Program-made: the position numbers and the translations under genes
The notes under the pieces: model-generated
Seen by the model: the letters and a program-made list of their open reading frames with translations, nothing else
Databases searched by the model: none
Told to the model about the DNA's origin: nothing
Shown here: positions 18,296 to 27,018 of the stretch, in pieces
Numbering within the stretch: position 1 is the stretch's first letter
Layout of the letters: each line of letters opens with the position of its first letter
Source of the DNA: an uncultured Clostridia bacterium
Lineage (GTDB): Bacteria; Bacillota; Clostridia; Oscillospirales; Ruminococcaceae
NCBI GenBank assembly: GCA_947631115.1
Contig: CANRKB010000006.1
Span: 20,043-84,042 of the forward strand
DNA length: 64,000 nucleotides
Direction: 5' to 3'

Positions 18296-18332
18296 AAGCT
18301 GTCGGTAAAAATGCCGACAGCTTTGTTTTATT
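18296..18332. terminator. Bidirectional terminator
   Basis: AAGCTGTCGG (18296-18305) pairs with CCGACAGCTT (18314-18323). It separates the CAP lipoprotein (+) from the convergent SPFH operon (-). Confidence 0.85.
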
Positions 18333-18708
18333 TGTTCCCGATAAATTTTTTCAGCTTATGTTCGGTGCTGAGAATATTCACTAAAATCCCGCAAGTCTGT
18401 AATATTGCAACTCCCGTCACCGTCCAAGCGAACACGTTTTCTTCTAATCTTAGCAGAATGCCCGCAGCGCTTATTCCCGCCGACAAAACGAGTATAACGA
18501 CATGAGTAAAAAACGTAGTCTTTCCGAAATAAAACTGTGCGAACGCCCAGCTTTCGGGCGATTTTTGCGCCAGCTTTGATTTATAGGAAACTCCCATGTC
18601 CATATAATTCGGAGGCAATCTCCAGATAAGCCCCGCTATTATCATTACGGTTATAGGCTCTAGCAGCATACAAACCCCGCAAATTATATATTCGCCGATT
18701 TCATTCAT
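18328..18708 (-). CDS. SdpI-like membrane protein
   Basis: 126 aa from ATG 18708; an in-frame GTG at 18717 is an alternative. Three membrane segments surround a cytosolic loop '[18 protein letters not shown]', which resembles the 'GYRTxxSxxSxExWxxAN' motif of the SdpI/YhfL immunity family. SdpI proteins protect against the Sdp toxin, but most homologues are uncharacterised. It overlaps the preceding ribbon-helix-helix gene by 8 bp and is the last gene of a four-gene operon. Confidence 0.6.
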   Translation of the reverse strand: MNEIGEYIICGVCMLLEPITVMIIAGLIWRLPPNYMDMGVSYKSKLAQKSPESWAFAQFYFGKTTFFTHVVILVLSAGISAAGILLRLEENVFAWTVTGVAILQTCGILVNILSTEHKLKKFIGNK

Positions 18709-18892
18709 CTTTCCCACTCTTCTTTCTGTGCTTTACGCACTCCGTCAGCAGATATTCTATCTGCCCGTTTATAGAGCGGAAATCGTCCTCAGCCCACCTC
18801 GCAAGCTCCGCATAGAGAGTAGGCGAGAGCCTGAGCGGTACTTGTTTTTTCTGCTCTTTTTCGGGCGTTTTATTTTCGTTCAAGCTCCCCAT
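18701..18892 (-). CDS. Arc-type ribbon-helix-helix DNA-binding protein
   Basis: 63 aa. A charged N-terminus precedes '[18 protein letters not shown]', the beta-strand and helix 1 of an Arc/MetJ fold, then '[15 protein letters not shown]', helix 2. It is a likely dimeric repressor. It is the third gene in the SPFH operon. A perfect 7-bp-arm palindrome between the operon's -10 and its start codon (20760-20776) is a plausible operator for it. No toxin with a recognisable nuclease or kinase motif is adjacent. Confidence 0.75.
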   Translation of the reverse strand: MGSLNENKTPEKEQKKQVPLRLSPTLYAELARWAEDDFRSINGQIEYLLTECVKHRKKSGKDE

Positions 18893-18936
18893 TCCCCTTA
18901 CATTTTGTTATAGTTTTGACAACGCGATCTTTGTTG

Positions 18937-19731
18937 TCATTCGCTTTGTTTTTCATTCCCGCGCTTTTTCCTGCAAAGAAATACCGCAAACAGTATCAAC
19001 ATTACGTCAATTGCCGCCATTATTGCATAGACGACAGCTATTGACTTAATTATTCCGACCTGATACATCGCCGCTCCCGTGTCAATCAGCGCGTGAAGTA
19101 TTATTGCGGCAGGGAAGAGCAAGGGCTTTTTCGCGCTGACGCTTTTTGCAACAATGACCGATAAACAAACGTGCGCAGTCATTGCTAAGAGCCGCTCAAA
19201 CAGCGAAAGCGCTCCGAGAGAAGGCGTTATTCCCGCAATTGCAGTAAGCTGGGCGGCAAGCTGTTCTTTAATGTCAATTCCCGCGCCCGAAAGCTCAACG
19301 AACTTGTCAAAACCCATTGAATTTACGGTCACTGCGATAGTAACATACGAAATATAGTTAAGCCCTATAAGTATCGCACATTCCGCGCCGCCGTGACCTA
19401 ATCCCCCTAAAATCGCCGTCTGAGTGTTCAGCTTTTTCTTAAACAAAAGGCAGGCGAGAAACCGCCCTGTTTCCTCAAAAATTCCCGCCGCTAACGCGCC
19501 GTATATCACATAACCGACCGTTGATTTTCCGACTATCGGCAGCATGACCGCGTGCAGGAGCTGTTCAAGAATTAAGGCAAACAGCACGAACACTCCCGCT
19601 CCAACCGCCGCAGACGGCCTCCATGCCGCCTTAAATTTTATACAGCCAATAACGATAAGCGCCGCGGGAAGTATTATCCCGACCGCCCCGCATACCGCGA
19701 GCGTTATAATTACTTCATTTGAAAAGAACAT
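18937..19731 (-). CDS. YhfC-like glutamic-type intramembrane protease homologue
   Basis: 264 aa with seven to eight hydrophobic segments. The conserved pair of motifs 'GIFEETGRF' (about 85-93) and 'GLGHGGAECAI' (about 110-120) places catalytic-type Glu-Glu and His residues within membrane helices, as in the YhfC/PrsW/CPBP group of membrane proteases. The substrate is unknown. It lies 17 bp downstream of the SPFH gene, suggesting joint action in the membrane. Confidence 0.75.
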   Translation of the reverse strand: MFFSNEVIITLAVCGAVGIILPAALIVIGCIKFKAAWRPSAAVGAGVFVLFALILEQLLHAVMLPIVGKSTVGYVIYGALAAGIFEETGRFLACLLFKKKLNTQTAILGGLGHGGAECAILIGLNYISYVTIAVTVNSMGFDKFVELSGAGIDIKEQLAAQLTAIAGITPSLGALSLFERLLAMTAHVCLSVIVAKSVSAKKPLLFPAAIILHALIDTGAAMYQVGIIKSIAVVYAIMAAIDVMLILFAVFLCRKKRGNEKQSE

Positions 19732-19748
19732 TTTTAGAACCTCGGTTA

Positions 19749-20729
19749 TCAGTAAATCGAACCGCTGTTTACTATCGGCTGTGCGTCCTTGTTTCCGCAG
19801 AGGACAACAAGCAGGTTGCTCACCATTTGCGCCTTGCGTTCTTCGTCAAGCTCGCAGACGTTGCTTTCCGAGAGCTTTTGCAGAGCCATTTCTACCATTC
19901 CTACTGCACCGTCTACTATCTTCTGGCGCGCCTCGATAATTGCCGTAGCCTGCTGGCGCTGGAGCATTGCCGCGGCTATTTCCTGAGCGTAAGCGAGGTG
20001 CGTTATTCTCGCTTCGATTATCTCCAGTCCCGCTACTTCAACGCGCTCCTGAAGCAGCGTTTTCAGCTTTTCGGAAACCTCCGTAGACGAGCCGCGGAGC
20101 GTTTTCTCGTCGGTGTCGGTGCTGTCATAGGGGTACAGCCTTGCGACGTCGCGAAGCGTAGAATCCGCCTGAATAGACAGGAATGATATAAAGTTATCGA
20201 CATTGAAAACAGCCTTTGCGGTATTTACTACGCGCCATGTGACCACTATCCCCACTTCAATGGGATTTCCCAAAAGGTCGTTTATCTTCTGCTTTTTGTT
20301 GTCATGGGTCATGGTTTTGAGCGAGATCTTTCTGTTGAACTGCTGATTGTAAATCATTCCGTTTGCAATTACAGGCGCGTCTCCCGTGGCTTTCGGAGCA
20401 ACGGGCACGGCGAAGATGTTCACAAAATAAAAGCCCTCTTTTTTTATAGTGCCTATATACTTTCCGAAAAGCGTAAACACAAGCGCCTCATTCGGGCGGA
20501 TTATTTTAAGCCCCAAAAACAGCGCCCAGCCAAACGCAAGCCAGATAATGCACACCGTCATAATAAAACAACCCAAAACGCTCTCGCCGCCTGAACTGTC
20601 GAGCAGCATTGCCGCGAATATCACACCGCCTATCGCACACAAATACAGCAGTATCGTAAGTATCAACACCGCCCAGCCGCTTTTTGCTTTAAGCTCTTTT
20701 TCCTCGTAGATCATAGTTTTCTTTTCCAT
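19749..20729 (-). CDS. SPFH/Band 7 (stomatin-like) membrane protein
   Basis: 326 aa. Two closely spaced hydrophobic segments (about 18-42 and 50-75) act as a membrane anchor. The SPFH domain begins at '[20 protein letters not shown]' and includes '[15 protein letters not shown]' and '[11 protein letters not shown]'. A helical C-terminal stretch with '[20 protein letters not shown]' follows; it is typical of stomatin/prohibitin oligomerisation regions. Such proteins organise membrane microdomains and membrane proteases. It is the first gene of the operon, under a consensus promoter. The downstream YhfC-like protease matches the frequent SPFH-protease pairing. Confidence 0.88.
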   Translation of the reverse strand: MEKKTMIYEEKELKAKSGWAVLILTILLYLCAIGGVIFAAMLLDSSGGESVLGCFIMTVCIIWLAFGWALFLGLKIIRPNEALVFTLFGKYIGTIKKEGFYFVNIFAVPVAPKATGDAPVIANGMIYNQQFNRKISLKTMTHDNKKQKINDLLGNPIEVGIVVTWRVVNTAKAVFNVDNFISFLSIQADSTLRDVARLYPYDSTDTDEKTLRGSSTEVSEKLKTLLQERVEVAGLEIIEARITHLAYAQEIAAAMLQRQQATAIIEARQKIVDGAVGMVEMALQKLSESNVCELDEERKAQMVSNLLVVLCGNKDAQPIVNSGSIY

Positions 20730-20759
20730 AAGATCACCCTCTTACCTCTCTTTCAAAAT

Positions 20760-20813
20760 AATATCATTTTGATATTACAATAATATTATATCATCCTTTC
20801 ATAAATTTGTCAA
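20760..20813 (-). promoter_or_regulatory. Consensus promoter and candidate ribbon-helix-helix operator of the SPFH operon
   Basis: Minus strand: TTGACA (20808-20813), 17-bp spacer, TATAAT (20785-20790). Downstream of the start point, AATATCA-TTT-TGATATT (20760-20776) is a perfect palindrome well placed for repression, possibly by the operon's own Arc-type protein. Confidence 0.7.
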
Positions 20814-20837
20814 GAGCTTTTAAAATTTTTCTGAGAT

Positions 20838-20887
20838 GTAAGAAGTAAGAGGTAAGAGTTTGTCCCCCTTACCTCTTATTTTTTTAT
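20838..20887. terminator. Hairpin of a dispersed terminator-like repeat
   Basis: TAAGAGGTAA (20846-20855) pairs with TTACCTCTTA (20869-20878), followed by T7. The block 'gaagtaagaggtaagagttt' recurs in reverse orientation at 44695-44740. It lies after the ABC operon (minus strand). Confidence 0.7.
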
Positions 20888-20914
20888 AACAAACTTACAT
20901 TAAAGAGAAAACTT

Positions 20915-21571
20915 TTAGTCCAAACTCCCGCCCTTTATTTCTTCAAGCTTACCTTTGCCGATCGAGCAGACGCTGTCGCACAAAATGTTTATATCATCGG
21001 AGTTGTGTGATGTGAGGATAATGGTTTTGCCTTCTTTTTTCAGCGACAGCAACAGCTCTCTTATCTCACTTACGCCGTCGTCATCAAGGGTGTTCATAGG
21101 CTCGTCGAGGATAAGCAGATCCGGCTCCTCCATTATTGCCTGAGCAAGTCTCAGCCGCTGTTTCATACCCAGCGAATAGGTAGAAACACGTTTTTTCATC
21201 GCATTTTCAAGACCGAGCTCTCTAAGAACTTCTATTATTTTTTCTTTGCTGATTTTCTTTCTTATATCAGCGAGGTAGAGCAGATTATTAAGCCCCGACA
21301 TACTGTTTATAAATTCGGGCGAGTTTATGATAACTCCCGCGTCGTCAACGAAATCAATGTCCTTTTTCAGTTGCTTGCCGCGTATGGTTATATTGCCGCT
21401 GTCGGGATAAGCAAAGCCTGCGATTAGCTTTAACAGAACGCTTTTCCCGCTGCCGTTTCTTCCGATAATTCCATAGCATTTCCCTTTTTCAAAGGCGAAA
21501 TCAAAATTCTCTAAAATCTTTCTGTCCTTGTATTTTTTGCTTACATTTTCAAGTGTGATGATGTTTTCCAT
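20915..21571 (-). CDS. ABC transporter ATP-binding protein of a two-permease exporter
   Basis: 218 aa. Walker A 'GRNGSGKSVLLKLI', signature 'YSLGMKQRLRLAQAI', Walker B 'LLILDEPM' and the switch His in 'ILTSHNSDDI' are present. The 'SLGMKQR' form of the signature is typical of the CcmA/bacteriocin-immunity subgroup. It is the last gene of an operon with two membrane proteins (21584-22315, 22340-23197). The operon promoter carries LytTR-type direct repeats, so expression is probably controlled by the adjacent AgrA-like regulator(s). Confidence 0.88.
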   Translation of the reverse strand: MENIITLENVSKKYKDRKILENFDFAFEKGKCYGIIGRNGSGKSVLLKLIAGFAYPDSGNITIRGKQLKKDIDFVDDAGVIINSPEFINSMSGLNNLLYLADIRKKISKEKIIEVLRELGLENAMKKRVSTYSLGMKQRLRLAQAIMEEPDLLILDEPMNTLDDDGVSEIRELLLSLKKEGKTIILTSHNSDDINILCDSVCSIGKGKLEEIKGGSLD

Positions 21572-21583
21572 ATTATTCTCCTG

Positions 21584-22315
21584 TCAAATTGATTTTGGTT
21601 CACGTCTGAATACAAAATAAAGTACTAAATATAACGCAATGTAAACGCCTGTCGCTACAAGCTGATTTACAATGTTTCCCATAGTTACAGCTCCCGTTTT
21701 CAAAAGGCTGTCGGCAAATACTATAACAGCCGATGCCGCAGCCATTATCGAAAGAGAGAACTGATAGTCGCGCTTTCGTATCATTTCCAGAAAAACAAGC
21801 TCAATAAGCGTCAAAAGCACGAATGTCTTTACTAAAAATATCGCTGTGTTAAAAATGTTTTCTGCTAACAACTCGCCTATGACCGAATCAAAATTTGTCA
21901 GTGCTTTTGAGTTTACAAATACTATACTCAGCGGCAGGAGCGCGGTCATTAAGACAAATTCCAGAGCGTTCAGTGCGTTTTTGAGGTTGCAGTAAAAGAA
22001 ATATTTTTCATATTTTCCATAACGGATAAGCTCCATTTGGTTCATTCCCGCACAATAGTTCCTTGCAGAGGACGAACAGTAAATAACTCCGAAAAACAAC
22101 AGCAGAAAAAAGTGCATTGCGCTTATGATATTCCAGTTTATGTTATATTGAGAGAACTTTTCCGAATTGAAAAATAATATGTTCAGATAGTCAAAGAAAC
22201 CCGCGTCGGTAAATTGCAGGATCCCCGAACCGTTGAGCAAAAAGACCGAAACCGCGCAAAGAAGTATATACAGTATTATCAAGGTAAGCATATTCTTTGT
22301 TTTCCTTTTTATCAA
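21584..22315 (-). CDS. Membrane subunit of the ABC exporter (unassigned family)
   Basis: 243 aa from TTG 22315; ATG 22291 is an alternative with its own AAAAGG. Six hydrophobic segments are visible, and no known motif is recognised. It lies between the other permease and the ATPase with gaps of 24 and 12 bp, so it is almost certainly part of the same transporter. ABC-2-like permeases beside AgrC/AgrA-type systems often export or give immunity to peptides, which is only context here. Confidence 0.7.
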   Translation of the reverse strand: MIKRKTKNMLTLIILYILLCAVSVFLLNGSGILQFTDAGFFDYLNILFFNSEKFSQYNINWNIISAMHFFLLLFFGVIYCSSSARNYCAGMNQMELIRYGKYEKYFFYCNLKNALNALEFVLMTALLPLSIVFVNSKALTNFDSVIGELLAENIFNTAIFLVKTFVLLTLIELVFLEMIRKRDYQFSLSIMAAASAVIVFADSLLKTGAVTMGNIVNQLVATGVYIALYLVLYFVFRREPKSI

Positions 22316-22339
22316 AGCAATAAACTTCCGCCGAAATGA

Positions 22340-23197
22340 TTAAACGGCATAGACGTCATTTCGTTTTTGCTTTACAGCAAATTCCCTGTAGAGCGTAAAC
22401 AGGCTGAATATCAGCGGCGGCAGCAGCGGGATAATGACCTGCGGGATAGACACCCAATTGCGCGACCCCGACATTATAGGATAGCTCGGGGCAAATAGAG
22501 CAAGATCAATAGTCATTCCGCCAAAAAGTTTTATTTCTCCTATGCCCGAAAGAATTATATTGAAGACAAGATAATAAACGGTCGGGATTATAAGGCACAA
22601 AAAGTCTTTCTTTGTGTAAAAAGATATACAAATTGAAAACAGTCCATACACAAAGCAGAATACAAAATATTTCCAGAACCCGTCTACCACAAAGAACATA
22701 AACATATTATCATGTGCAAAATCACTTCCGAATATCTCCGGCATAAACACACGACCGCCTGATGATTCGGGATTTATTCCCCAGACAAGACCTGCAGTCA
22801 GAAATACCATATAGCCGAGAAACAATAACGTACAGCCTATAATAAGCTGTCTCAGCATCGGCTTTAAAACGGCTTTCTTATAGCTTTCCTCTCGTGCGTA
22901 TGAGAAATTGAACATTCTTTTTTCACGCAGAAAAGGAAGAGTAATAAACGATGACAAAAGCGGTATCAAGATCTGCATGAAAGAAAATCCCCAAACGGCA
23001 TAAGAAAACAAACCCGTAACGGACCTGATATATTCCCAGGCGGGTATTCCCCGATATTCTTCCATTATTTTTGAAAACTCTAAAATGTTAAATAGGTCGC
23101 AAGTGAGCGCCCAGCTAAAAAAGCTTACAATAGGGACAAACAAAAAAGCTATAATGTTGTACTTGTTGAGTATTGCTTGTTTAAATGTAATGTTCAT
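22340..23197 (-). CDS. Membrane subunit of the ABC exporter (unassigned family)
   Basis: 285 aa from ATG 23197 with AAAGGA upstream. About six membrane segments are visible, with a loop of about 30 residues containing 'INPESSGGRVFMPEIF' predicted outside. It is the first gene of the exporter operon. Its promoter is TTGACA-N17-TATAAT on the minus strand, and three 20-bp-spaced direct repeats lie immediately upstream of the -35. The substrate is unknown. Confidence 0.72.
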   Translation of the reverse strand: MNITFKQAILNKYNIIAFLFVPIVSFFSWALTCDLFNILEFSKIMEEYRGIPAWEYIRSVTGLFSYAVWGFSFMQILIPLLSSFITLPFLREKRMFNFSYAREESYKKAVLKPMLRQLIIGCTLLFLGYMVFLTAGLVWGINPESSGGRVFMPEIFGSDFAHDNMFMFFVVDGFWKYFVFCFVYGLFSICISFYTKKDFLCLIIPTVYYLVFNIILSGIGEIKLFGGMTIDLALFAPSYPIMSGSRNWVSIPQVIIPLLPPLIFSLFTLYREFAVKQKRNDVYAV

Positions 23198-23264
23198 TAT
23201 TTTTTCCTTTCATAGAGCAGGAGAATTTCAACCGAGTTTTTAATTAAAGCTCTTTTTTACAACG

Positions 23265-23349
23265 ATTATAGCATCGGGGAAACTCTTTGTCAATAAGTTT
23301 GAAGAGCTTAACGGGAAAAAGTGAAGTTTAACAGAAAAAAGTGAAGTTT
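23265..23349 (-). promoter_or_regulatory. ABC-operon promoter with LytTR-type direct repeats
   Basis: Minus strand: -35 TTGACA (23288-23293), 17-bp spacer, -10 TATAAT (23265-23270). Upstream lie exact direct repeats GTGAAGTTT (plus-strand reading) at 23321-23329 and 23341-23349, spaced 20 bp. A weaker repeat sits one period closer to the -35. The block TTGTCAATAAGTTTG next to the -35, at the same distance from GTGAAGTTT, recurs at 28393-28408. Confidence 0.8.
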
Positions 23350-23384
23350 GACAGTATTAAATCCTTTAAAAATCAATAATGCAC

Positions 23385-23413
23385 TTTACATTTTCAAAAA
23401 AATAATGTATAAT
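23385..23413 (+). promoter_or_regulatory. Promoter of LytTR/GHKL pair 1
   Basis: TTTACA (23385-23390), 17-bp spacer, TATAAT (23408-23413). The direct repeats at 23321-23349 lie 36 bp upstream, so they could also serve this promoter. Confidence 0.7.
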
Positions 23414-23479
23414 GAATTGACAAGAAAAAGAGTTTTACCCGACAGCATGCAATTATAGTTTTTGGAGGAGACAGAACAA

Positions 23480-24202
23480 ATGAGGTTCGCGGTTTGTGAT
23501 GACAATAAAATCATGCTTGACTTTATTTTAGGTAAAGTTGATGAAAAACTGTCGAAGCTCGGTATTGATTATGAGATAAGCGGGTTTGAGTATGGCATGG
23601 ATTTAATAGCGCAGCATGAAAAGACGCCTTTTGACGTAATGTTTCTTGACATTAAGCTTACGGACATTGACGGATTTGAAGCTGCAAAACTTGCCAAAAA
23701 GATTTTTGAAAAAACGCATATTATATTTATCACTACCGAAAGCGATCTGGTATACGACAGTTTCGATTATCATCCGTATTATTTTATCCCAAAGAGTAAG
23801 CCCGAATTTCTGGCGCGAAAAATAGGGAGCGTTATTGAAAAACTTGTCGATAAATTAAATGAGAAACAGACGATTTTCTTTGATCTTCCGCATAATGAGA
23901 AAAAATATGTCGACTCCGACAAAATCATTTACATTGCAAGCAAATCAAATTATGTAGATGTTGTATGTCGGGAAGAAACGATCCATATCCGCTTTAAATT
24001 GGACGATATGTTTATTAAACTGCCTGCGAAGTCTTTTGCGCGTATTCATAACAGATATATACTCAACATGCATTATTTGGGAAGAATAGACAGCGGCAGA
24101 TATAAAGCCGTTTTGTATGACGGTACCGAATTGAATATAAGCCGCGCATATAAGGCGGATCTTATAAATAAATACACTGTCTTTCTAAGAAATTTTTCAT
24201 GA
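23480..24202 (+). CDS. LytTR-family response regulator (AgrA-like), pair 1
   Basis: 240 aa from ATG 23480 (GGAGGA upstream; an in-frame TTG at 23462 overlaps that site). The receiver domain has 'AVCDDNKIM', phospho-acceptor Asp in 'MFLDIKLTDIDG' and the conserved 'ITTESDLVYDSF'. The C-terminal LytTR DNA-binding domain includes 'YIASKSNYVDV' and 'FARIHNRYILNMHYL'. LytTR proteins bind pairs of about 9-bp direct repeats spaced near two helical turns, which fits the repeats at 23321-23349. The kinase gene follows after 13 bp. Confidence 0.9.
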   Translation: MRFAVCDDNKIMLDFILGKVDEKLSKLGIDYEISGFEYGMDLIAQHEKTPFDVMFLDIKLTDIDGFEAAKLAKKIFEKTHIIFITTESDLVYDSFDYHPYYFIPKSKPEFLARKIGSVIEKLVDKLNEKQTIFFDLPHNEKKYVDSDKIIYIASKSNYVDVVCREETIHIRFKLDDMFIKLPAKSFARIHNRYILNMHYLGRIDSGRYKAVLYDGTELNISRAYKADLINKYTVFLRNFS

Positions 24203-24215
24203 GCGGAGAACAACT

Positions 24216-25532
24216 ATGGAGGATATTTTTTGGTGTTTGTTTGAAATATCGGTTAACTTAGCCGAAGAGCTTATTGTCTTTTATTTCATCTGTAGCTTTT
24301 TAAACCATGACCTTAAGACCGTAAAAGGGAAGATAGTTTATTATCTTGGCGCGGCTCTTGGAACGATTTATGCTGTTTGTGTAAGCTATAATGTAACATT
24401 TGCTTGGTGGCGAAGCATTTTTTATGTTTTATATTGGTTCGCTTTTGCTTTTGCTTTTTTAAAGGGAAAAGTTTTAAGAAAACTGTCTGCAACGATAATA
24501 GCCTGCGCTGTTCTGTTGGTCACAAGCAGTTTTACCACGGGAATTTTATCATTTGCTTTCAATACGGATACTGCCGAATTTTATACTACGCATGAGTGGC
24601 ACGAAGTTTTGGGACTTCTGATTTGCCAGGTATTGAATTTATTATTGTATAACCTTATACTTAAGTTAATAAACAGAGATCTTTCAATGTTAAGCAAGAA
24701 AGAATGGTCATTGATAATTTCCTTATTATTGATCTCGCTTCTGTCGGTCGGAATGATACGTTTAGCTTTAGGTGAATCAAGCCTCAGTCAAACAACTTCG
24801 CTTATGCTGATAATGTGGCAAACAGGATTGTTTGCGCTGAATATACTATGTCTAAATATCGTAGTTTCGCTAAATAAAAGCAACCGCATTGCCGAAGAAT
24901 TAAAACTCAGCGATCAGCAGTTCAAGCAGGATATAAAATACGCAGAGTCCGTACAAAAACAATATCGGGAGATCAGATGCATGAGGCATGATATAAAACA
25001 GCATCTTGCGACGGTAAGCGGGCTGCAGCTTGAAGGAAAATACGACGAGGCGCAAAAATATATTTCGGAAGTTTCAAATAATATTGAGAAAGTCGAAATG
25101 TTCGTGGATGTGGGAAACGATTTTGTCAACGCTATTCTGAATTCTAAACTGAGCCTTGGCAAGTCAAAGGGAATAAATGTCTTGTGTAATTCTACAAGCA
25201 AAATTGAGGGTATAAACGAGTACGACTTATGCGGCCTTATCGGAAATATGCTCGACAATGCGATCGAGGCTGCTGAAAAGGTAAAAGAAAATGCGGTAAT
25301 AGAAGCGTCTATAATGTCGGATAATTACAAACTTATCATAACGGTTTCAAATACCGTTTCCGAATCGGTCCTCGGCAAAAACCCGGATCTCAAATCGACT
25401 AAAGACCTTTCGGAAATGCACGGATTCGGAGTAAAGTCAATTCGCTCTGTCGCCAAAAAATATGACGGGATAGTTGACTTTTATGAAGAAGAACTTATGT
25501 TTATCTGCCGAGTCGTTTTGTGTAAAAAATAA
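24216..25532 (+). CDS. GHKL sensor histidine kinase (AgrC-like), pair 1
   Basis: 438 aa. Six to seven membrane segments occupy residues 1-225. A coiled dimerisation region follows with the phospho-acceptor His in 'CMRHDIKQHLATVSG', then the GHKL ATPase domain with 'LIGNMLDNAIEAA' and a C-terminal 'HGFGVKSIRSVAKKYDG'. This is the AgrC architecture for sensing secreted peptides. No AgrB or AgrD is seen in the window. The minus-strand pair 2 kinase is a clear paralogue, and the two face each other tail to tail. Confidence 0.9.
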   Translation: MEDIFWCLFEISVNLAEELIVFYFICSFLNHDLKTVKGKIVYYLGAALGTIYAVCVSYNVTFAWWRSIFYVLYWFAFAFAFLKGKVLRKLSATIIACAVLLVTSSFTTGILSFAFNTDTAEFYTTHEWHEVLGLLICQVLNLLLYNLILKLINRDLSMLSKKEWSLIISLLLISLLSVGMIRLALGESSLSQTTSLMLIMWQTGLFALNILCLNIVVSLNKSNRIAEELKLSDQQFKQDIKYAESVQKQYREIRCMRHDIKQHLATVSGLQLEGKYDEAQKYISEVSNNIEKVEMFVDVGNDFVNAILNSKLSLGKSKGINVLCNSTSKIEGINEYDLCGLIGNMLDNAIEAAEKVKENAVIEASIMSDNYKLIITVSNTVSESVLGKNPDLKSTKDLSEMHGFGVKSIRSVAKKYDGIVDFYEEELMFICRVVLCKK

Positions 25533-25556
25533 TGCCGTGCTTTATTGGCACGGCAT
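25532..25556 (+). terminator. Short hairpin at the stop codon of kinase 1
   Basis: ATGCCGTGC (25532-25540) pairs with GCACGGCAT (25548-25556), immediately after the stop. The tail is not T-rich, so termination efficiency is uncertain. Confidence 0.55.
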
Positions 25557-25559
25557 CTT

Positions 25560-25680
25560 GGATAAAGCCCCATCCGCTTAAGACCAACGCTTATTCCGCG
25601 CTTTTCGCAAAGCGCGTAATGCGAGTATACGGGGACTTTCTTTACAGTCTGAAGCAGGACTTTTTATACAGCCTGCGATT
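25560..25680. repeat. Dispersed palindromic element, copy 2
   Basis: It shares with 2575-2733 the blocks 'ataaagccccatc', a central GC hairpin, 'cgagtatacggggactttct', 'tacagtctgaa' and a downstream 'tatacagcct' box. It lies between the two convergent kinase genes. The 3' part, GCAGG-N-CCTGC, can form a hairpin before a T-run and may terminate pair 1. Confidence 0.7.
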
Positions 25681-25682
25681 TT

Positions 25683-27008
25683 TTATTCCGTTATCAGTTG
25701 CCTGTAAATTTCAATTCGGCTGATGAAAAAACCTCCTTCTTCGTAAAAATCAGTCGAACCGTTATATTTTTCAGAAATAAATTTTATTGTTTTTATGCCG
25801 AATCCATGTTCGGATCTGTCGGATTTTGTCGTGGTCAACTTTGGGTTTTCTTTAAGTACAGAACGGCTTATACTGTTTCGGACAGTAATATTCATTCGGC
25901 TTCCCGATGTAGAAATATTTAATTCGATAGAACGTTTTTCAGGCTCGCAGAGTTGAGCAGCTTCAATCGCGTTATCCAGAAGATTTCCGATAAGACTGCA
26001 TAAGTCGGCGCTTTCTATGCCCGACAAGTCTTTTTCGGTGCTGCATATTACATCTATTCCCAGGGATTTGGTAAGAGTAAGTTTTGAATTCAATATTGCA
26101 TTTATCAAGTCGTTTCCAACATCAATTACTACCTCTGATTGGGAAATGGTCTTATAATTCTCGGAAATGAGCTCCCTTGCCTCGTCATATTTCTTGTCGG
26201 AGATCAATCTGTCCAACACTGCATTATACTGTTTCATATCATGACGCAATCTGCGAGTTTGCTCATATTGTTCTTTTACAGTTTGCGCATATTTTTGACT
26301 GTATTCATTTTGCTTGTTTAATGCAATTAGTTCTTCTTTCGCTTTGTTTGACTTGCTGAGACTAATTGTAATATACCAGCAAACAACATTGATGAGAATG
26401 ATCCCGAGTTCAGCCGTCAATAGCAGAATACTGCTTGTTAAATCACTTGTAAGCGCTGCAATGTGTATCACTAAGAATGTTATGAATGATATTCCGAAAA
26501 TTGATATAATAAGTCCCCACTCTTTTGCTTTAAGAGAATTCACCTTGTCCTTTGTAAAATGAAGTAAAACCAAAAACAAATAAGTAAGCACTACCTGTAC
26601 TATAGCTATTGTAAGCAGTCTGGCAACAGAATTTGTATTGTAAATACTATCCATGCTGCCTTTTAATACTACAGATACAAAGCTTGGGACAGCAGAGCTT
26701 ATTCCGGCAATACATAGATTTGTAAAAATTGAAATAAATAGTTTTTTCAATACGGAACCTTTTAAGAACAATAAGGAAAAGCTAAAAAAATATATTGAAT
26801 AAATTATTCCGAGCAATCCCTCGTATGATGTGATCTCATTAAGGACAGTCAAAAGCAGCGCATTTATCAAACTTCCAAAAACAAAGATCATCTTTCCGTT
26901 TGAAAATCGAAAATCATTATTGAATGAGGAACAAATAAAGTGCATGACAAGAAAGGATTGATAGATATTAGTTATTATTTCCAACACCGTCCAAAAAGGT
27001 TCATTCAT
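25683..27008 (-). CDS. GHKL sensor histidine kinase (AgrC-like), pair 2
   Basis: 441 aa from ATG 27008 (AAGGAG 6 nt upstream). Same architecture as pair 1: an N-terminal polytopic sensor, His in 'RLRHDMKQYNAVLDR', 'LIGNLLDNAIEAAQLCE' and 'HGFGIKTIKFISEKYNG'. The two kinases share the catalytic half strongly but differ in the sensor region, so they probably detect different signals. The regulator gene ends 10 bp upstream. Confidence 0.9.
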   Translation of the reverse strand: MNEPFWTVLEIITNIYQSFLVMHFICSSFNNDFRFSNGKMIFVFGSLINALLLTVLNEITSYEGLLGIIYSIYFFSFSLLFLKGSVLKKLFISIFTNLCIAGISSAVPSFVSVVLKGSMDSIYNTNSVARLLTIAIVQVVLTYLFLVLLHFTKDKVNSLKAKEWGLIISIFGISFITFLVIHIAALTSDLTSSILLLTAELGIILINVVCWYITISLSKSNKAKEELIALNKQNEYSQKYAQTVKEQYEQTRRLRHDMKQYNAVLDRLISDKKYDEARELISENYKTISQSEVVIDVGNDLINAILNSKLTLTKSLGIDVICSTEKDLSGIESADLCSLIGNLLDNAIEAAQLCEPEKRSIELNISTSGSRMNITVRNSISRSVLKENPKLTTTKSDRSEHGFGIKTIKFISEKYNGSTDFYEEGGFFISRIEIYRQLITE

Positions 27009-27018
27009 AATGCTCTCC

